Both the position numbers and the translations under genes were made by a program. The notes below the pieces were generated by a model that saw nothing but the letters and a program-made list of their open reading frames with translations, made no database searches and had not been told where the DNA came from. 64,000 nucleotides of DNA from contig NZ_JALJCJ010000002.1 in assembly GCF_022899935.1 (NCBI RefSeq), forward strand, positions 930,001 through 994,000, read 5' to 3'. Origin of the DNA: Shinella curvata (GTDB lineage: Bacteria > Pseudomonadota > Alphaproteobacteria > Rhizobiales > Rhizobiaceae). Position 1 is the stretch's first letter. Every line of letters starts with the position of its first letter. Shown here piece by piece: positions 55,302 to 64,000 of this stretch.

Positions 55302-56294
55302 TCAGGTTTCCGGCATGGCAAGTTCGGCGATCACGGGCAAATGGTTCGAACCGAAGGCCGGGCCGACACGATGGCTGCGCACCGAAATATCCGGCGAAAC
55401 GGCGACATGGTCGATCGTGGCGCCGATATAGGCGAGCCGATCGAGCTTCAGGCTGAAGCGCGTGACCGGTTGCAGCCAGCCGCCGGCTGTGGAGGCGAGG
55501 CCTGCCTGCCGCAGGAAGCCGCGATAGAAGGGCGACCATGTCGGTGTGTTCCAATCGCCGGCGACGATGACGGGCGCGCGCTGGAGATCGCCCTTCACGG
55601 CATCGGCCGCCGCCGAAAGATAGGCATTGCGGTCGCGCCATTGCCAGAGCCGGCGCGGCGTTTCCGGATGGAAGGCATAGAGGAAGAGCGGTTTGCCGCG
55701 CATGTCGAGCTCGAGCCGTAGCGGCTGCTTGTAGGCCTTCGGCTCGGTGAAAGCACGTTTCAGTTCGGTTTCCGCGCGGATCGGCAGGGTGGAATAGACC
55801 TTGATACTGTCGCGCGACAGGGCCTCTGCCCCGCTCTCATAGGGAAAGAGGCCCGCGGCGGAGAGGGCAGCCGCCCAGCGCCCCGTGGCTTCCTGCAGGA
55901 CGACGATATCGGGTTTCTCCTGCCGCAGCAGGTCGATGAAAACGGCGGGCTCTTCCGGATTCTGGACGAAGAGATTGGCGGTCAGCACCTTCAGGCCGCC
56001 GCCGGCCGCGGAGGGGCGAGCAGTCGGCACATCGAAGGCCGGGATGAGAGCGATGGCGAGGCCGACAAGCGCAATCACGATCGCCTTCAGCCGCCCCGTG
56101 AAGAGAGCCGCAACCGCCAGAAGCAAGCCGGCAGCCACGACATAGGGCCAGGCAAAAGTGAGGAGATCGACCAGCCAGAACCGGTCGGCGGCAAGCACGA
56201 CGATGCTGACGGCGAAGAGATAGGCGATGACGCCCGGCAGGACGAGGACGCGGTAAGCCATGGCAATCGGCCCGCGGCGCGGTGCTGTCAGCAT
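55302..56294 (-). CDS. Endonuclease/exonuclease/phosphatase-family membrane protein
   Basis: A 330-residue protein with three N-terminal hydrophobic segments (about residues 12-100) and an EEP (exonuclease III/DNase I-like) catalytic domain outside the membrane: VLTANLF, DIVVLQEATG (metal-binding Glu), VAGDWNTP (Asp-x-Asn) and SNHLPVIAEL (terminal His). EEP enzymes hydrolyse nucleic acid, inositol-phosphate or phospholipid phosphodiesters; this substrate is unknown. The ATG at 56294 is preferred because AAGGA lies 8 nt upstream; starts at 56312 and 56357 are possible. Confidence 0.85.
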   Translation of the reverse strand: MLTAPRRGPIAMAYRVLVLPGVIAYLFAVSIVVLAADRFWLVDLLTFAWPYVVAAGLLLAVAALFTGRLKAIVIALVGLAIALIPAFDVPTARPSAAGGGLKVLTANLFVQNPEEPAVFIDLLRQEKPDIVVLQEATGRWAAALSAAGLFPYESGAEALSRDSIKVYSTLPIRAETELKRAFTEPKAYKQPLRLELDMRGKPLFLYAFHPETPRRLWQWRDRNAYLSAAADAVKGDLQRAPVIVAGDWNTPTWSPFYRGFLRQAGLASTAGGWLQPVTRFSLKLDRLAYIGATIDHVAVSPDISVRSHRVGPAFGSNHLPVIAELAMPET

Positions 56295-56438
56295 CGACTG
56301 TTCCTTCTGCATCACGGGATTCGGTTCAGATCGATTCCCGTAACGGGAGGGATGCATTTAACCTGTGCGTCTGCGCGCTGCAATGACAAGAGGCCTTCTG
56401 CAAAACGTGCGATGGTGCAAGCGCTCAAAGGAAGTGGG

Positions 56439-57053
56439 CTACGGTTGCTTTATCAAATGCGATACGCCCTCCCATCGAGGATTCAATGCCTCGATAAAGC
56501 CGATTTTCCGTTGCCTCGGCCATTTCTGGATGGCTTTTTGGCGAATGATGGCATCGTCGAGTGTCTCATGCTCTTCAATCCAGACAATCGTTTCCATTTG
56601 GCGCGCGGATGCGACGCTGGCGGTCGACTTTCTTTGGCGTTTGAGAATGACATCAGGAAGGTTGGTATCCGCTTTGACTATCAGGGCGTTTCGAGGCGGT
56701 GAGGAGACAATGTAGACGTAGGCTTTTTGCTCGCACTCTCCGCCTTCTTGGTTGAAAGAAGAGGCGTCACTTTCGGAAAAGCCGACGGCCGATAAACGCT
56801 GCCTTTCCGCATGCTTCGCCTCTATCAATTTGATGTCGGCTCGTATTGCCGCTTCATCGAGATGAAGCCCCTCAGGCGGGATCGGTATCCCGTGTTGTGC
56901 TGCATTTTCGAGACACAAGCGCTCGCTGGGAAACGACGACATCGACCGCCCGATCTGATCACGGCCCATTTGGTCGTAAAGCTCCCAATGCCAACCCAAT
57001 GCGGTTTTGAACGTTCTGATGCGTTCCGCGAAACGCCCCTTTGTCCCGGACAT
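56439..57053 (-). CDS. Fusion of an unknown domain with a degenerate GIY-YIG domain
   Basis: A 204-residue protein. Residues 111-201 align by eye with small GIY-YIG (UPF0213/YhbQ-like) nucleases: VYIVSS, IVWIEEHETLDDAIIRQKAIQKW, FIEALNPRW. The catalytic features are lost: the YIG is LIV, the Arg after the second strand is missing, and the catalytic Glu of AIxREKxIKxW is Gln172. It is thus probably inactive, perhaps nucleic-acid binding. Residues 7-60 (FKTALGWHWELYDQMGRDQIG, CLENAAQHGI) form a separate small domain I do not recognise. The ATG at 57053 is the likely start; a longer frame to 57266 is Cys/Ser-rich and unlikely. Confidence 0.7.
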   Translation of the reverse strand: MSGTKGRFAERIRTFKTALGWHWELYDQMGRDQIGRSMSSFPSERLCLENAAQHGIPIPPEGLHLDEAAIRADIKLIEAKHAERQRLSAVGFSESDASSFNQEGGECEQKAYVYIVSSPPRNALIVKADTNLPDVILKRQRKSTASVASARQMETIVWIEEHETLDDAIIRQKAIQKWPRQRKIGFIEALNPRWEGVSHLIKQP

Positions 57054-57280
57054 ATGGTGCCCCCTCTCATTTCGAGTATTCGCGCAATGGTGGCAAAAGG
57101 TTGACTGATTGGACGAAGGTGTCAAGGCATTCGCAATGGTAAGTGGTTGATATTTGAGGGGGCGGGCGTGCGGTTGTATGTTCTTCGAAAATACCCCTGA
57201 TTTTGACTTATTTGAAATGCACCGGATACACCTAATGATTGAATTTCGGCATTTTTTGACGAACAAGAAAATCGCAAAAA

Positions 57281-57305
57281 AATACCCCGGCGAATGCCGG
57301 GGTAT
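57281..57305 (-). terminator. Terminator after nrdJ
   Basis: Read on the minus strand: AATACCCCGGC-ATTC-GCCGGGGTATT followed by TTTTTGCG. The perfect 11-bp stem with a T tract lies 29 nt beyond the nrdJ stop. Confidence 0.9.
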
Positions 57306-57333
57306 TCGTTGAAGCTTCGGTCGCTTCTAGATA

Positions 57334-60300
57334 TTAGCTGCACCCGCTCGTGGCGCCGCAGGTGTCGCACTTCTCGCAGGTGCCGTTGCGGACCATCGTG
57401 AAGTTCTGGCACTCCGAGCACATGTTGCCCGTGTAGCCCTGCGCGATGGAGCGCATGCGGCGTTCGTTTTCCAGCTTCTTGGCGTCGGCCTTGGCGGTGG
57501 CGGCTTCGGCGGCGGCCTTGTCGGAGAAGAGGGCGGTGATGCCCTGTTCTTCGGCTTCCTCGGCAGCGTCGTCGGCCATTTCCTCGGCGAGTTCGGCGGC
57601 GCGCTCCTCGTAATCGCGCTTGAAGGCGACGATCTCGTGGGTGCTGGCGGCGACCGTCGGCTCCAGCTTGCGGGCGGCGTTGCCGGCGAAGGCCGTCACG
57701 TTACCCGTCGAGGCTGCCTTGGCGGGAGCGGCGGTGGCTGCACCCTTCGGCTCGGAGAGTTGACGCTCGGTCTGGCCGCCCTGGATGAGCGTCGGCTTGT
57801 GGCCGCGCGTCCAGCCGGTCGAGAACGGGTTGGTCTTGCCTTCCTGGATGCCCTTGCCGAGCGCGGTGTTGGAGAAGTCCGACTGGTCGACATGCGCGAG
57901 GTCATGGCGGCCGAGATAGGAGACGGCCAGTTCGCGGAAGACGTAGTCGAGGATCGACGTGGCATTCTTGATCGCGTCGTTGCCCTGAACCATGCCGGCC
58001 GGCTCGAACTTGGTGAAGGTGAAGGCCTCCACATATTCTTCGAGCGGCACGCCGTACTGCAGACCCAGCGAGATGGCGATGGCGAAGTTGTTCATCATCG
58101 CACGGAAGGCAGCACCTTCCTTGTGCATGTCGATGAAGATTTCGCCGAGGCGGCCATCACCGAATTCGCCGGTGCGCAGATACACTTTGTGACCACCGAC
58201 GACAGCCTTCTGGGTGTAACCTTGGCGGCGGTTCGGCAGTTTTTCACGGTCGCGAACGACGCGTTCGATGATGCGCTCGACGATCTTTTCAGTGACCGTG
58301 ACGGCCTGGGCGGCAGCGGGGGCTGCGACCAGCGCTTCGATTGCATCGTCCTCGTCCTCTTCGTCCTCGATCAGCGAGGCGTTGAGCGGCTGGGAGAGCT
58401 TCGAACCGTCGCGGTAGAGGGCGTTGGCCTTCAGCGCGAGCTTCCAGGAGAGCATGTAGGCGTTCTTGCAATCCTCGACGGTCGCCTCGTTCGGCATGTT
58501 GATCGTCTTGGAAATGGCGCCCGAGATGAACGGCTGGGCGGCCGCCATCATGCGGATGTGGCTTTCGACCGAGAGGTAACGCTTGCCGATCTTGCCGCAG
58601 GGATTGGCGCAATCGAACACGGCGAGGTGTTCGGCCTTGAGGAAGGGCGCGCCTTCCAGCGTCATCGCACCGCAGACATGGATGTTGGCGGCTTCGATTT
58701 CCTTCTTCGTGAAGCCGATATGCTCCAGCAGGTTGAAGGACATGTCGGAGAGCTGGGCGTCCGAAACCTTCAGCACGTCCTTCAGGAAGTCGGCGCCGAG
58801 CGTCCACTGGTTGAAGGCGAACTTGATGTCGAAGGCGGACTTCAGGCCGGCATTGACGGGTTTGATCTTGTCGTCCGGGAAACCCTTTGCCTTCAGCGAG
58901 CCGGGGTTGACGGCCGGCGCCTGGTTGAAGTTGCCATGACCGACGGCATAGGCCTCGATCTCGGCGATCTGGCTTTCCGAGTAGCCGAGCGTGCGCAGCG
59001 CTTCCGGCACGGCGCGGTTGATGATCTTGAAGTAGCCGCCGCCGGCGAGCTTCTTGAACTTGACGAGCGCGAAGTCGGGTTCGATGCCGGTCGTATCGCA
59101 GTCCATGACGAGGCCGATCGTGCCGGTCGGCGCAATCACGGTCGTCTGGGCGTTGCGGTAACCATGCTTTTCGCCGAGAGCGACGGCTTTGTCCCAGGCA
59201 GCCTTGGCATGGACGATCAGCGTCTGGTCCGGGCACTCGTCATGGATGAGGGCGACCGGGTTGACCGAGAGGGCCTCATAGCCGGTGGTCTCACCGTAAG
59301 CTGCGCGGCGATGGTTGCGCATGACGCGCAGCATGTTGTCGCGGTTCGGCGCGAAGTTCGGGAACGGGCCGAGCTCGCTCGCCATTTCGGCCGAGGTCGC
59401 ATAGGAGACGCCCGTCATGATCGCGGTCAGCGCACCGGCGATGGCGCGGCCTTCCGTCGAGTCGTACGGGATGCCCGAGGACATCAGCAGGCCGCCGATA
59501 TTGGCGTAGCCGAGGCCGAGCGTGCGGTATTCGTAGGAGCGTTCGGCGATCTGGCGCGAGGGGAACTGCGCCATCATTACGGAGACTTCGAGCACGACGG
59601 TCCACAGGCGCACGGCATGTTCGTAGTCGGCGATGTTGATGTTCTTCGTGGCCGCATCCTTGAACTGAAGCAGGTTCAGCGACGCGAGGTTGCAGGCCGT
59701 GTCGTCGAGGAACATGTATTCCGAGCACGGGTTGGACGCGCGGATCGGGCCTTCGGCCGGCGAGGTGTGCCAGTCGTTCATCGTCGTGTTGAAGTGCAGG
59801 CCCGGATCGGCCGATGCCCAGGCGGCGTAGGAGATCTGCTCCCAGAGGTCGCGGGCCTTCAGCGTCTTCATGACCTTGCCGTCCTTGCGGGCGGTCAGGT
59901 TCCAGTCGCCGTCGTTCTCGACGGCGCGGAGGAAGTCGTCCTTCAGCGAGACGGAGTTGTTGGAGTTCTGGCCGGAGACGGTGAGGTAGGCTTCCGAATC
60001 CCAGTCGGTGTCGTAGGTCTTGAACTCGAGGTCCTTGTAGCCCTGCTTGGCGAACTGGATGACGCGCTTGATGTAGTTTTCCGGAACCTGGCTCTTCTTG
60101 GCAGCGCGGATCTCGCGCTTGAGGGCCGGGTTTTCCGCCGGGTCATAGCAACGGTCGCCTTCGGCCGAGCAATTGACGCAGGCCTTCATGATGGCCTTGA
60201 GGTGGCCGGCAACGATCTTCGAACCGGTGACGAGGGCCGCCACCTTCTGCTCTTCCTTGACCTTCCAGTTGATGTAGGCCTCGATATCCGGATGGTCGAT

Positions 60301-61152
60301 ATCGACCACGACCATCTTGGCCGCACGGCGCGTCGTGCCGCCCGACTTGATGGCGCCGGCTGCGCGGTCGCCGATCTTGAGGAAGCTCATCAGGCCGGAC
60401 GAGCGGCCGCCGCCCGAAAGCTTTTCGCCTTCGCCGCGCAGATGCGAGAAGTTGGAGCCGGTGCCGGAGCCGTACTTGAAGAGGCGGGCTTCACGCACCC
60501 ACAGGTCCATGATGCCGTTCTCGTTGACGAGATCGTCTTCGACCGACTGGATGAAGCAGGCATGCGGCTGGGGATGTTCGTAGGACGACTTGGACTTGGT
60601 CAGCTTGCCGGTGAAGGGGTCGACATAGAAATGGCCCTGGCCGGGGCCGTCGATGCCATAGGCCCAGTGCAGGCCCGTGTTGAACCACTGCGGGCTATTC
60701 GGGGCGACGCGCTGGGTGGCGAGCATATAGGCAAGCTCGTCCTTGAAGGCAGCAGCGTCTTCTTCCGATGCGAAATACTTGCCCTTCCAGCCCCAGTAGG
60801 TCCAGGTGCCGGCGAGGCGGTCGAAAACCTGGCGGGCGTCGGTTTCCGAGCCGAAACGCTCACCCTCGGGGAGCTTCGCCAGGGCATCGGTGTCGGGCAC
60901 GGAGCGCCACAGGAAAGAGGGAACGTCGTTCTCCTCGACCTTCTTCAGGCGCGCGGGCACGCCGGCCTTGCGGAAGTACTTCTGCGCGAGGATGTCGGCG
61001 GCGACCTGGGAGAACTGCGCGGGCACGTCGATATCGGCCAAGCGGAAGACGATGGAGCCATCCGGGTTCTTGATCTCGCTGGTCGCCTTGCGGAATTCGA
61101 TCTCCGCATAGGCCGACTGGCCGGGTTTGGTGAAACGACGTTCTATGCGCAT
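57334..61152 (-). CDS. nrdJ: Adenosylcobalamin-dependent (class II) ribonucleotide reductase
   Basis: A 1272-residue enzyme that makes dNTP precursors with a B12-derived radical and no second subunit. The segment [22 protein letters not shown] is typical of class II enzymes; the thiyl-radical Cys is in NPCSEY (about Cys476); the redox-active tail has paired Cys ([15 protein letters not shown]). An acidic linker ([10 protein letters not shown]) lies near residue 940. It is the sole ribonucleotide reductase in the window. Two NrdR-type boxes upstream suggest repression by NrdR. No cobalamin riboswitch was found. It is flanked by a strong terminator. Confidence 0.97.
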   Translation of the reverse strand: MRIERRFTKPGQSAYAEIEFRKATSEIKNPDGSIVFRLADIDVPAQFSQVAADILAQKYFRKAGVPARLKKVEENDVPSFLWRSVPDTDALAKLPEGERFGSETDARQVFDRLAGTWTYWGWKGKYFASEEDAAAFKDELAYMLATQRVAPNSPQWFNTGLHWAYGIDGPGQGHFYVDPFTGKLTKSKSSYEHPQPHACFIQSVEDDLVNENGIMDLWVREARLFKYGSGTGSNFSHLRGEGEKLSGGGRSSGLMSFLKIGDRAAGAIKSGGTTRRAAKMVVVDIDHPDIEAYINWKVKEEQKVAALVTGSKIVAGHLKAIMKACVNCSAEGDRCYDPAENPALKREIRAAKKSQVPENYIKRVIQFAKQGYKDLEFKTYDTDWDSEAYLTVSGQNSNNSVSLKDDFLRAVENDGDWNLTARKDGKVMKTLKARDLWEQISYAAWASADPGLHFNTTMNDWHTSPAEGPIRASNPCSEYMFLDDTACNLASLNLLQFKDAATKNINIADYEHAVRLWTVVLEVSVMMAQFPSRQIAERSYEYRTLGLGYANIGGLLMSSGIPYDSTEGRAIAGALTAIMTGVSYATSAEMASELGPFPNFAPNRDNMLRVMRNHRRAAYGETTGYEALSVNPVALIHDECPDQTLIVHAKAAWDKAVALGEKHGYRNAQTTVIAPTGTIGLVMDCDTTGIEPDFALVKFKKLAGGGYFKIINRAVPEALRTLGYSESQIAEIEAYAVGHGNFNQAPAVNPGSLKAKGFPDDKIKPVNAGLKSAFDIKFAFNQWTLGADFLKDVLKVSDAQLSDMSFNLLEHIGFTKKEIEAANIHVCGAMTLEGAPFLKAEHLAVFDCANPCGKIGKRYLSVESHIRMMAAAQPFISGAISKTINMPNEATVEDCKNAYMLSWKLALKANALYRDGSKLSQPLNASLIEDEEDEDDAIEALVAAPAAAQAVTVTEKIVERIIERVVRDREKLPNRRQGYTQKAVVGGHKVYLRTGEFGDGRLGEIFIDMHKEGAAFRAMMNNFAIAISLGLQYGVPLEEYVEAFTFTKFEPAGMVQGNDAIKNATSILDYVFRELAVSYLGRHDLAHVDQSDFSNTALGKGIQEGKTNPFSTGWTRGHKPTLIQGGQTERQLSEPKGAATAAPAKAASTGNVTAFAGNAARKLEPTVAASTHEIVAFKRDYEERAAELAEEMADDAAEEAEEQGITALFSDKAAAEAATAKADAKKLENERRMRSIAQGYTGNMCSECQNFTMVRNGTCEKCDTCGATSGCS

Positions 61153-61274
61153 GTCCGTTGTCCTCTGTGCCGCATCCTGCCTTCAAAACAGGGCGCAATT
61201 ATCCCCGTCCGGCCGCAATGCCTTGCAGCCAGCCCAAATCTTCAGTCCGTGCGGGAAGCCCGATTGATTTCGGG

Positions 61275-61290
61275 ATCCTGTATCTTGTGC
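61275..61290 (-). promoter_or_regulatory. NrdR-like box 2 (nrdJ-proximal)
   Basis: ATCCTGTATCTTGTGC fits the palindromic NrdR consensus acaCwAtATaTwGtgt at about 11 of 16 positions. It lies exactly 31 bp (three helical turns) from box 1, the spacing expected of cooperative NrdR binding. Confidence 0.55.
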
Positions 61291-61305
61291 TGAGTTTAGC
61301 TGCAA

Positions 61306-61321
61306 ACACTAAATATAGTAT
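61306..61321 (-). promoter_or_regulatory. NrdR-like box 1
   Basis: ACACTAAATATAGTAT fits the NrdR consensus acaCwAtATaTwGtgt at 14 of 16 positions. It overlaps a possible minus-strand -35 (TTGATA, 61319-61324). Binding would shut off nrdJ when dATP is plentiful, the known NrdR mechanism. Confidence 0.7.
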
Positions 61322-61774
61322 CAACAGCTTCTTTTTTCCAGTCCCACCAATTGCGATGACGCTTCAGGAAATCATGCGCAAACACCCTCGTGCAGCGAGC
61401 GGATCATCCACCCGGCCACATGCGCATGGGAACGCGATTTCGTGATGAGAACCGACCTCGTAACTACACGGTTCAGTCGCCGCCGCAACTAGGTTTTCAT
61501 TAACCTCATCACCCCGATTCCCGTCAAGGGCTGGTTTGTGAACGAAGTTTGAACCCTATATCTTGTGCCTGCTGCCTGTGGAAAATGGGGACAGTGCCGG
61601 ATGCCTGAAAAATCAGCGGCTTCCGGGCGAAAGGTGAGGTGGCGAGACGCAGCGCTGTGGAAAAGCGAAAAAAATCACAGGTAAAAATGCGGGTTTTTTT
61701 CACCCCCCGACTTCAAGCAATAGCCATGGAAGGGGACTTGTGATCCGTGGATAAAGTGATTCTCGCCCGTGGCG

Positions 61775-62356
61775 TCAGAGCGCGTCCAGATTGACGCCCA
61801 CGGTGATGGCACCGATGATTTCGCCGGTCTTCGGGTCGCGGATGGGAAGGCTCGCCTGCGACTGCATGAGCTGGGTCGATTCATCCCGCTCCGCCTCCTC
61901 GATATGCACCAGGCCGGCGCCAAAACTCTTCAGCCATTTGGCCTCGTCGCCCTGCCAGTAGTCGGAGGTGATGTCGCTTTGGCCGACATTGAGGCCGCGA
62001 TTGTCCATGACGAAGATTTCGGTGATCAGGCCCTCGGCCGCGCGCTGCTGGCCTTTCAGATAGAGCGACAGCGGGTTGGACAGCGTCGTATCGATCAGCG
62101 GCCGCTTGGCGCTCAGGAGTTCGGTGCGCCAGCGTGCGTCGAGATTCTGGATTTGCGCCTGGTTCAGACGGGCGTGCACCGCATTCTGGGCGATGACGGC
62201 ATTGATGATGGCGGGCTCGCTCAGCCAGGGGCGTATATTGGCCTCGACATAGTCGGCGACGGCGGTAATGCGGATATCCTGCTGTGCACCGGCTGGCCCT
62301 GCCGGGAGCAGGGCTATGGCACAGGCCGCCGCCATTGCCGGCCATCGATAGGGCAT
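61775..62356 (-). CDS. Periplasmic Cache/PDC-like sensor protein
   Basis: A 193-residue protein with signal peptide (MPYRWPAMAAACAIALLPAGPAGAQ, cleavage after GAQ or AGA). The mature part resembles a stand-alone PDC/Cache ligand-binding domain: a long helix (AIINAVIAQNAVHARLNQAQIQNLDARWRTEL) then EIFVMDNRGLNVGQSDITSDYWQGDEAKW and the closing strands PIRDPKTGEIIGAITVGVNLDAL. It lacks a membrane anchor and an output domain, so it may act with another receptor. Start 62356; the long frame upstream runs antisense-like through gpt and is rejected. Confidence 0.75.
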   Translation of the reverse strand: MPYRWPAMAAACAIALLPAGPAGAQQDIRITAVADYVEANIRPWLSEPAIINAVIAQNAVHARLNQAQIQNLDARWRTELLSAKRPLIDTTLSNPLSLYLKGQQRAAEGLITEIFVMDNRGLNVGQSDITSDYWQGDEAKWLKSFGAGLVHIEEAERDESTQLMQSQASLPIRDPKTGEIIGAITVGVNLDAL

Positions 62357-62432
62357 GAGTGTTCCGCGCCTCCCATCGCCGATCCGATCGGCGAACATAA
62401 GAACTATCTTTTGCAGGCATTGCGGAAAGATT

Positions 62433-62467
62433 AAGCCGGCGAAGTGATGCACACCCTCCGCCGGCTT
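62433..62467. terminator. Hairpin between gpt and the Cache-like gene
   Basis: AAGCCGGCG (62433-62441) and CGCCGGCTT (62459-62467) form a 9-bp stem around a 17-nt loop. The plus strand continues TTTATGG; the minus strand, the direction of the genes, reads AATCTTTCC. A moderate terminator. Confidence 0.5.
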
Positions 62468-62538
62468 TTTATGGAAATTCGTCAAATCAACGTGTTGCGG
62501 CGCAACTCTCGATCGGTTTGCCGCAGCCTTCCGGCACG

Positions 62539-63036
62539 TCAGCCGCGCGTGCCCTTGGCGATCGGCTCCTGATAGGTGAAGCCCATGTCCCAGGGGAAGT
62601 AGATCCAGGTGTCCTGGCTGACCTCGGTGACGAAGGTATCGACCAGCGGTCGTCCCTTCGGCTTGGCATAGACGGCGGCGAAATGCGCCTTTGGCAACAT
62701 GGCGCGCACCTGGGCGGCGGTCTTGCCGGTGTCGGTCAGGTCGTCGACGATGAGAATGCCTTCGCCACCGTGCTGGGTCAGTTCGGGTGCGATGCCCTTG
62801 AGGACATGCATGTCGCCCTGCGAGACATAGTCGTGGTAGGAGGCGACGCACACCGTCTCGATGAGGCGGATGTTCAGTTCGCGCGAAATGACGGCGGCCG
62901 GCACGAGACCGCCGCGGGTGATGCAGACGATCGCCTTCCATTCACGGTCGCCATCCGCCAGCCGCCAGGCAAGCGCGCGCGCGTCGCGGTGGAACTGGTC
63001 CCAGGATACGGGAAAGGCTTTGTCGGGCAGCGACAT
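62539..63036 (-). CDS. gpt: Xanthine-guanine phosphoribosyltransferase
   Basis: A 165-residue purine-salvage enzyme that converts guanine, xanthine and, weakly, hypoxanthine with PRPP to nucleotides. The PRPP-binding motif [14 protein letters not shown] is at about residues 94-107, the N-terminal segment [23 protein letters not shown] is typical, and WIYFPWDMG at the C-terminus gives purine contacts. Length matches the family. GAG/AGGAG upstream of ATG 63036 supports the start. Confidence 0.95.
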   Translation of the reverse strand: MSLPDKAFPVSWDQFHRDARALAWRLADGDREWKAIVCITRGGLVPAAVISRELNIRLIETVCVASYHDYVSQGDMHVLKGIAPELTQHGGEGILIVDDLTDTGKTAAQVRAMLPKAHFAAVYAKPKGRPLVDTFVTEVSQDTWIYFPWDMGFTYQEPIAKGTRG

Positions 63037-63104
63037 GACGGGACTCCTGCTAGGCGGAAAAAGAAGATTCCTTCTTTCTAATCCACTTCGCCGGTCAAGA
63101 AAAT

Positions 63105-63133
63105 GATCGCCCGGTCATGCAAACCGGGCGATC
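63105..63133 (-). terminator. Terminator after the universal stress protein gene
   Basis: On the minus strand GATCGCCCGGT and ACCGGGCGATC form a perfect 11-bp stem around TTGCATG, followed by ATTTTCTTG. It lies 15 nt after the stop of the 63149-63991 gene. Confidence 0.82.
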
Positions 63134-63148
63134 CACAGGCAAGTCCGC

Positions 63149-63991
63149 CTATCGAGACATCAGAACCGGCACGCGCGCGCCGCGCATCATGGCGCTGGTC
63201 ACGCCGCCGAACAGGCGCTGGCGCAGCCGTGAATGGCTGTAGGCGCCCATGACGATGAGGCCGGCGTCGATTTCCGTGGCCCGGCGGTTGAGCGTTTCGG
63301 CGACCGAATGATGGGCCGACGAGCCCGATGCGACGGAAATTTTCACGCCATGGCGGGCAAGGGTGGTCGCAAGTTCCGCCCCGCAATAGTCGGCCGACTG
63401 CATGCTGTTGTCGGGTGGATCGATGGTGAAGATCTCGACCTCCTTGGCCGCCGTCAGGAAGGGCAGGGCGTCGAAGGCGGCGCGGGTCGCCTCGCGCGAG
63501 CCGTTCCACGCGAGCAGCACGCGGTCGATCGGCTCGGGACCGGCCGGCGCATTGGAGACGAGATAGACGGGGCGGCCGCTCTCATAGAGCAGGTCCTCGA
63601 TATCCTCGCGTGCCGGGCCGTCCAGATCGGGATCGAACTGGCCGGCAAGCACGATGTCGGCGGCACGCGCGCTGTCGATGACACCGGCCGAGGCATAGCC
63701 GGCAGAGCCTGTAAAAAGCCGCCATTCGTAGGAGATGTCATCACGTTCGCAGCGTGCGCGAAATGCCTGCTCGACGGCGCGGGATTGTTCGCGGGCGCGC
63801 TCCTGAAGCTGGAGGACGGCGTTCGGATCGGGATATTCCATCGGTGCGATCAGCGTCACGACGACGGGCGCTTCCGCGTGGATGCCGATGACATGCCCAC
63901 CGGTGCGGCGCGCCAGCGCCAGCGCGTGATCCGTGACTTTTCCGGCGTCCTCGGCGGCGCTCAGCACCGCCACGATGGTCTTGTAGGTCAT
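63149..63991 (-). CDS. Tandem-domain universal stress protein (UspA family)
   Basis: A 280-residue cytosolic protein with two Usp domains: residues 1-145 (KTIVAVLSAAEDAGKVTDHALALARRTGGHVIGIHAEAP) and 150-280 (IDRVLLAWNGSREATRAAFDALPFL). The second ends in the ATP-binding-type stretch LIVMGAYSHSRLRQRLFGGVTSAMMRGARVPVLMSR; the first is degenerate at that position (IVLAGQFDPDLDGP). Such proteins help survival under starvation, oxidants or low oxygen. It lies next to the window edge; the start at 63991 is probable. Confidence 0.9.
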   Translation of the reverse strand: MTYKTIVAVLSAAEDAGKVTDHALALARRTGGHVIGIHAEAPVVVTLIAPMEYPDPNAVLQLQERAREQSRAVEQAFRARCERDDISYEWRLFTGSAGYASAGVIDSARAADIVLAGQFDPDLDGPAREDIEDLLYESGRPVYLVSNAPAGPEPIDRVLLAWNGSREATRAAFDALPFLTAAKEVEIFTIDPPDNSMQSADYCGAELATTLARHGVKISVASGSSAHHSVAETLNRRATEIDAGLIVMGAYSHSRLRQRLFGGVTSAMMRGARVPVLMSR

Positions 63992-64000
63992 TGCGGCCTC

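Larger units (their letters stand above)
61153..61774 (-). other. Long regulatory region upstream of nrdJ
   Basis: These 622 bases hold no convincing gene. They contain two NrdR-like boxes 31 bp apart near nrdJ, a third NrdR-like box at 61553-61568, and three DnaA-box-like nonamers: TGTGGAAAA at 61577-61585 and 61656-61664, and CGTGGATAA at 61746-61754. Local AT content is higher than the window average. Confidence 0.55.

Noticed and set aside
61153-61500. Cobalamin riboswitch upstream of the B12-dependent nrdJ
   Set aside because: The conserved GCCACTG and AGYCAGGAGACC elements of the B12 box are not visible on the minus strand. NrdR boxes offer a better explanation of control.
61775-62941. 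388-codon frame reading through gpt in another frame
   Set aside because: Its first 195 codons are an Arg/His-rich shadow of gpt and non-coding bases; the real protein starts at 62356 with a signal peptide.

Overview
The window is about 62% GC chromosomal DNA from an alphaproteobacterium, most likely Rhizobiaceae (Rhizobium/Agrobacterium/Ensifer/Shinella group). The basis is a vitamin B12-dependent class II ribonucleotide reductase (NrdJ) with tandem NrdR-type boxes, the protein sequences of NusG, NAD kinase and the ribosomal proteins, the alphaproteobacterial order of the ribosomal cluster, and small proteins of rhizobial type. I cannot name a species. I see no rRNA, CRISPR array, insertion sequence, prophage or plasmid function; the window is a dense, stable core-genome segment with small accessory insertions.

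Layout. 1-5.5 kb: 3' part of mrcA (PBP1a), prfB with a programmed +1 frameshift, then minus-strand genes for a secreted protein, NAD kinase and two small unknown proteins. 5.8-12.4 kb: tRNA-Thr, a divergent LysR regulator/azoreductase pair, rlmB, tRNA-Tyr and tRNA-Gly, a hexapeptide acyltransferase, tufA, a small exported protein and tRNA-Trp. This looks like the ancestral thr-tyr-gly tRNA/tuf/secE-nusG arrangement broken up by inserted genes. 12.5-24.8 kb: secE-nusG-rplKA-rplJL-rpoBC. 24.8-27.2 kb: a LuxR-type regulator, a possible small RNA with a strong terminator and a small unknown protein. 27.2-46.7 kb: the whole str, S10, spc and alpha ribosomal block, rpsL-rpsG-fusA-tufB, rpsJ to rpsQ, rplN to rplO, secY-adk, rpsM, rpsK, rpoA, rplQ. 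Internal terminators and promoters mark sub-operon boundaries close to those known in E. coli. 46.8-52.8 kb: a membrane GGDEF protein, msrPQ, a DegP-like protease, rarA and a DUF1883 protein. 53-57 kb: accessory genes, including two alpha/beta hydrolases, an EEP-family membrane protein, and a protein in which a degenerate GIY-YIG domain is fused to an unknown domain. 57.3-64 kb: nrdJ with its regulatory region, a periplasmic Cache-like protein, gpt and a two-domain universal stress protein.

Together the core genes supply transcription (RpoA, RpoB, RpoC, NusG), translation (most ribosomal proteins, EF-G, EF-Tu from two identical genes, RF2, four tRNAs, RlmB) and protein export (SecE, SecY). 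The flanks supply cell-wall synthesis, NADP supply, periplasmic protein repair and quality control (MsrPQ, DegP-like), replication-fork maintenance (RarA), dNTP synthesis and purine salvage. The most interesting non-gene signals are: the prfB frameshift site; the twice-repeated loop-conserved hairpin between rpsM and rpsK; long perfect inverted repeats between rplL and rpoB and between rplA and rplJ; the NrdR-box pair exactly 31 bp apart upstream of nrdJ; and an operator-like palindrome filling the -35/-10 spacer of the LysR gene. I found no evidence for a wholly new multi-gene system.
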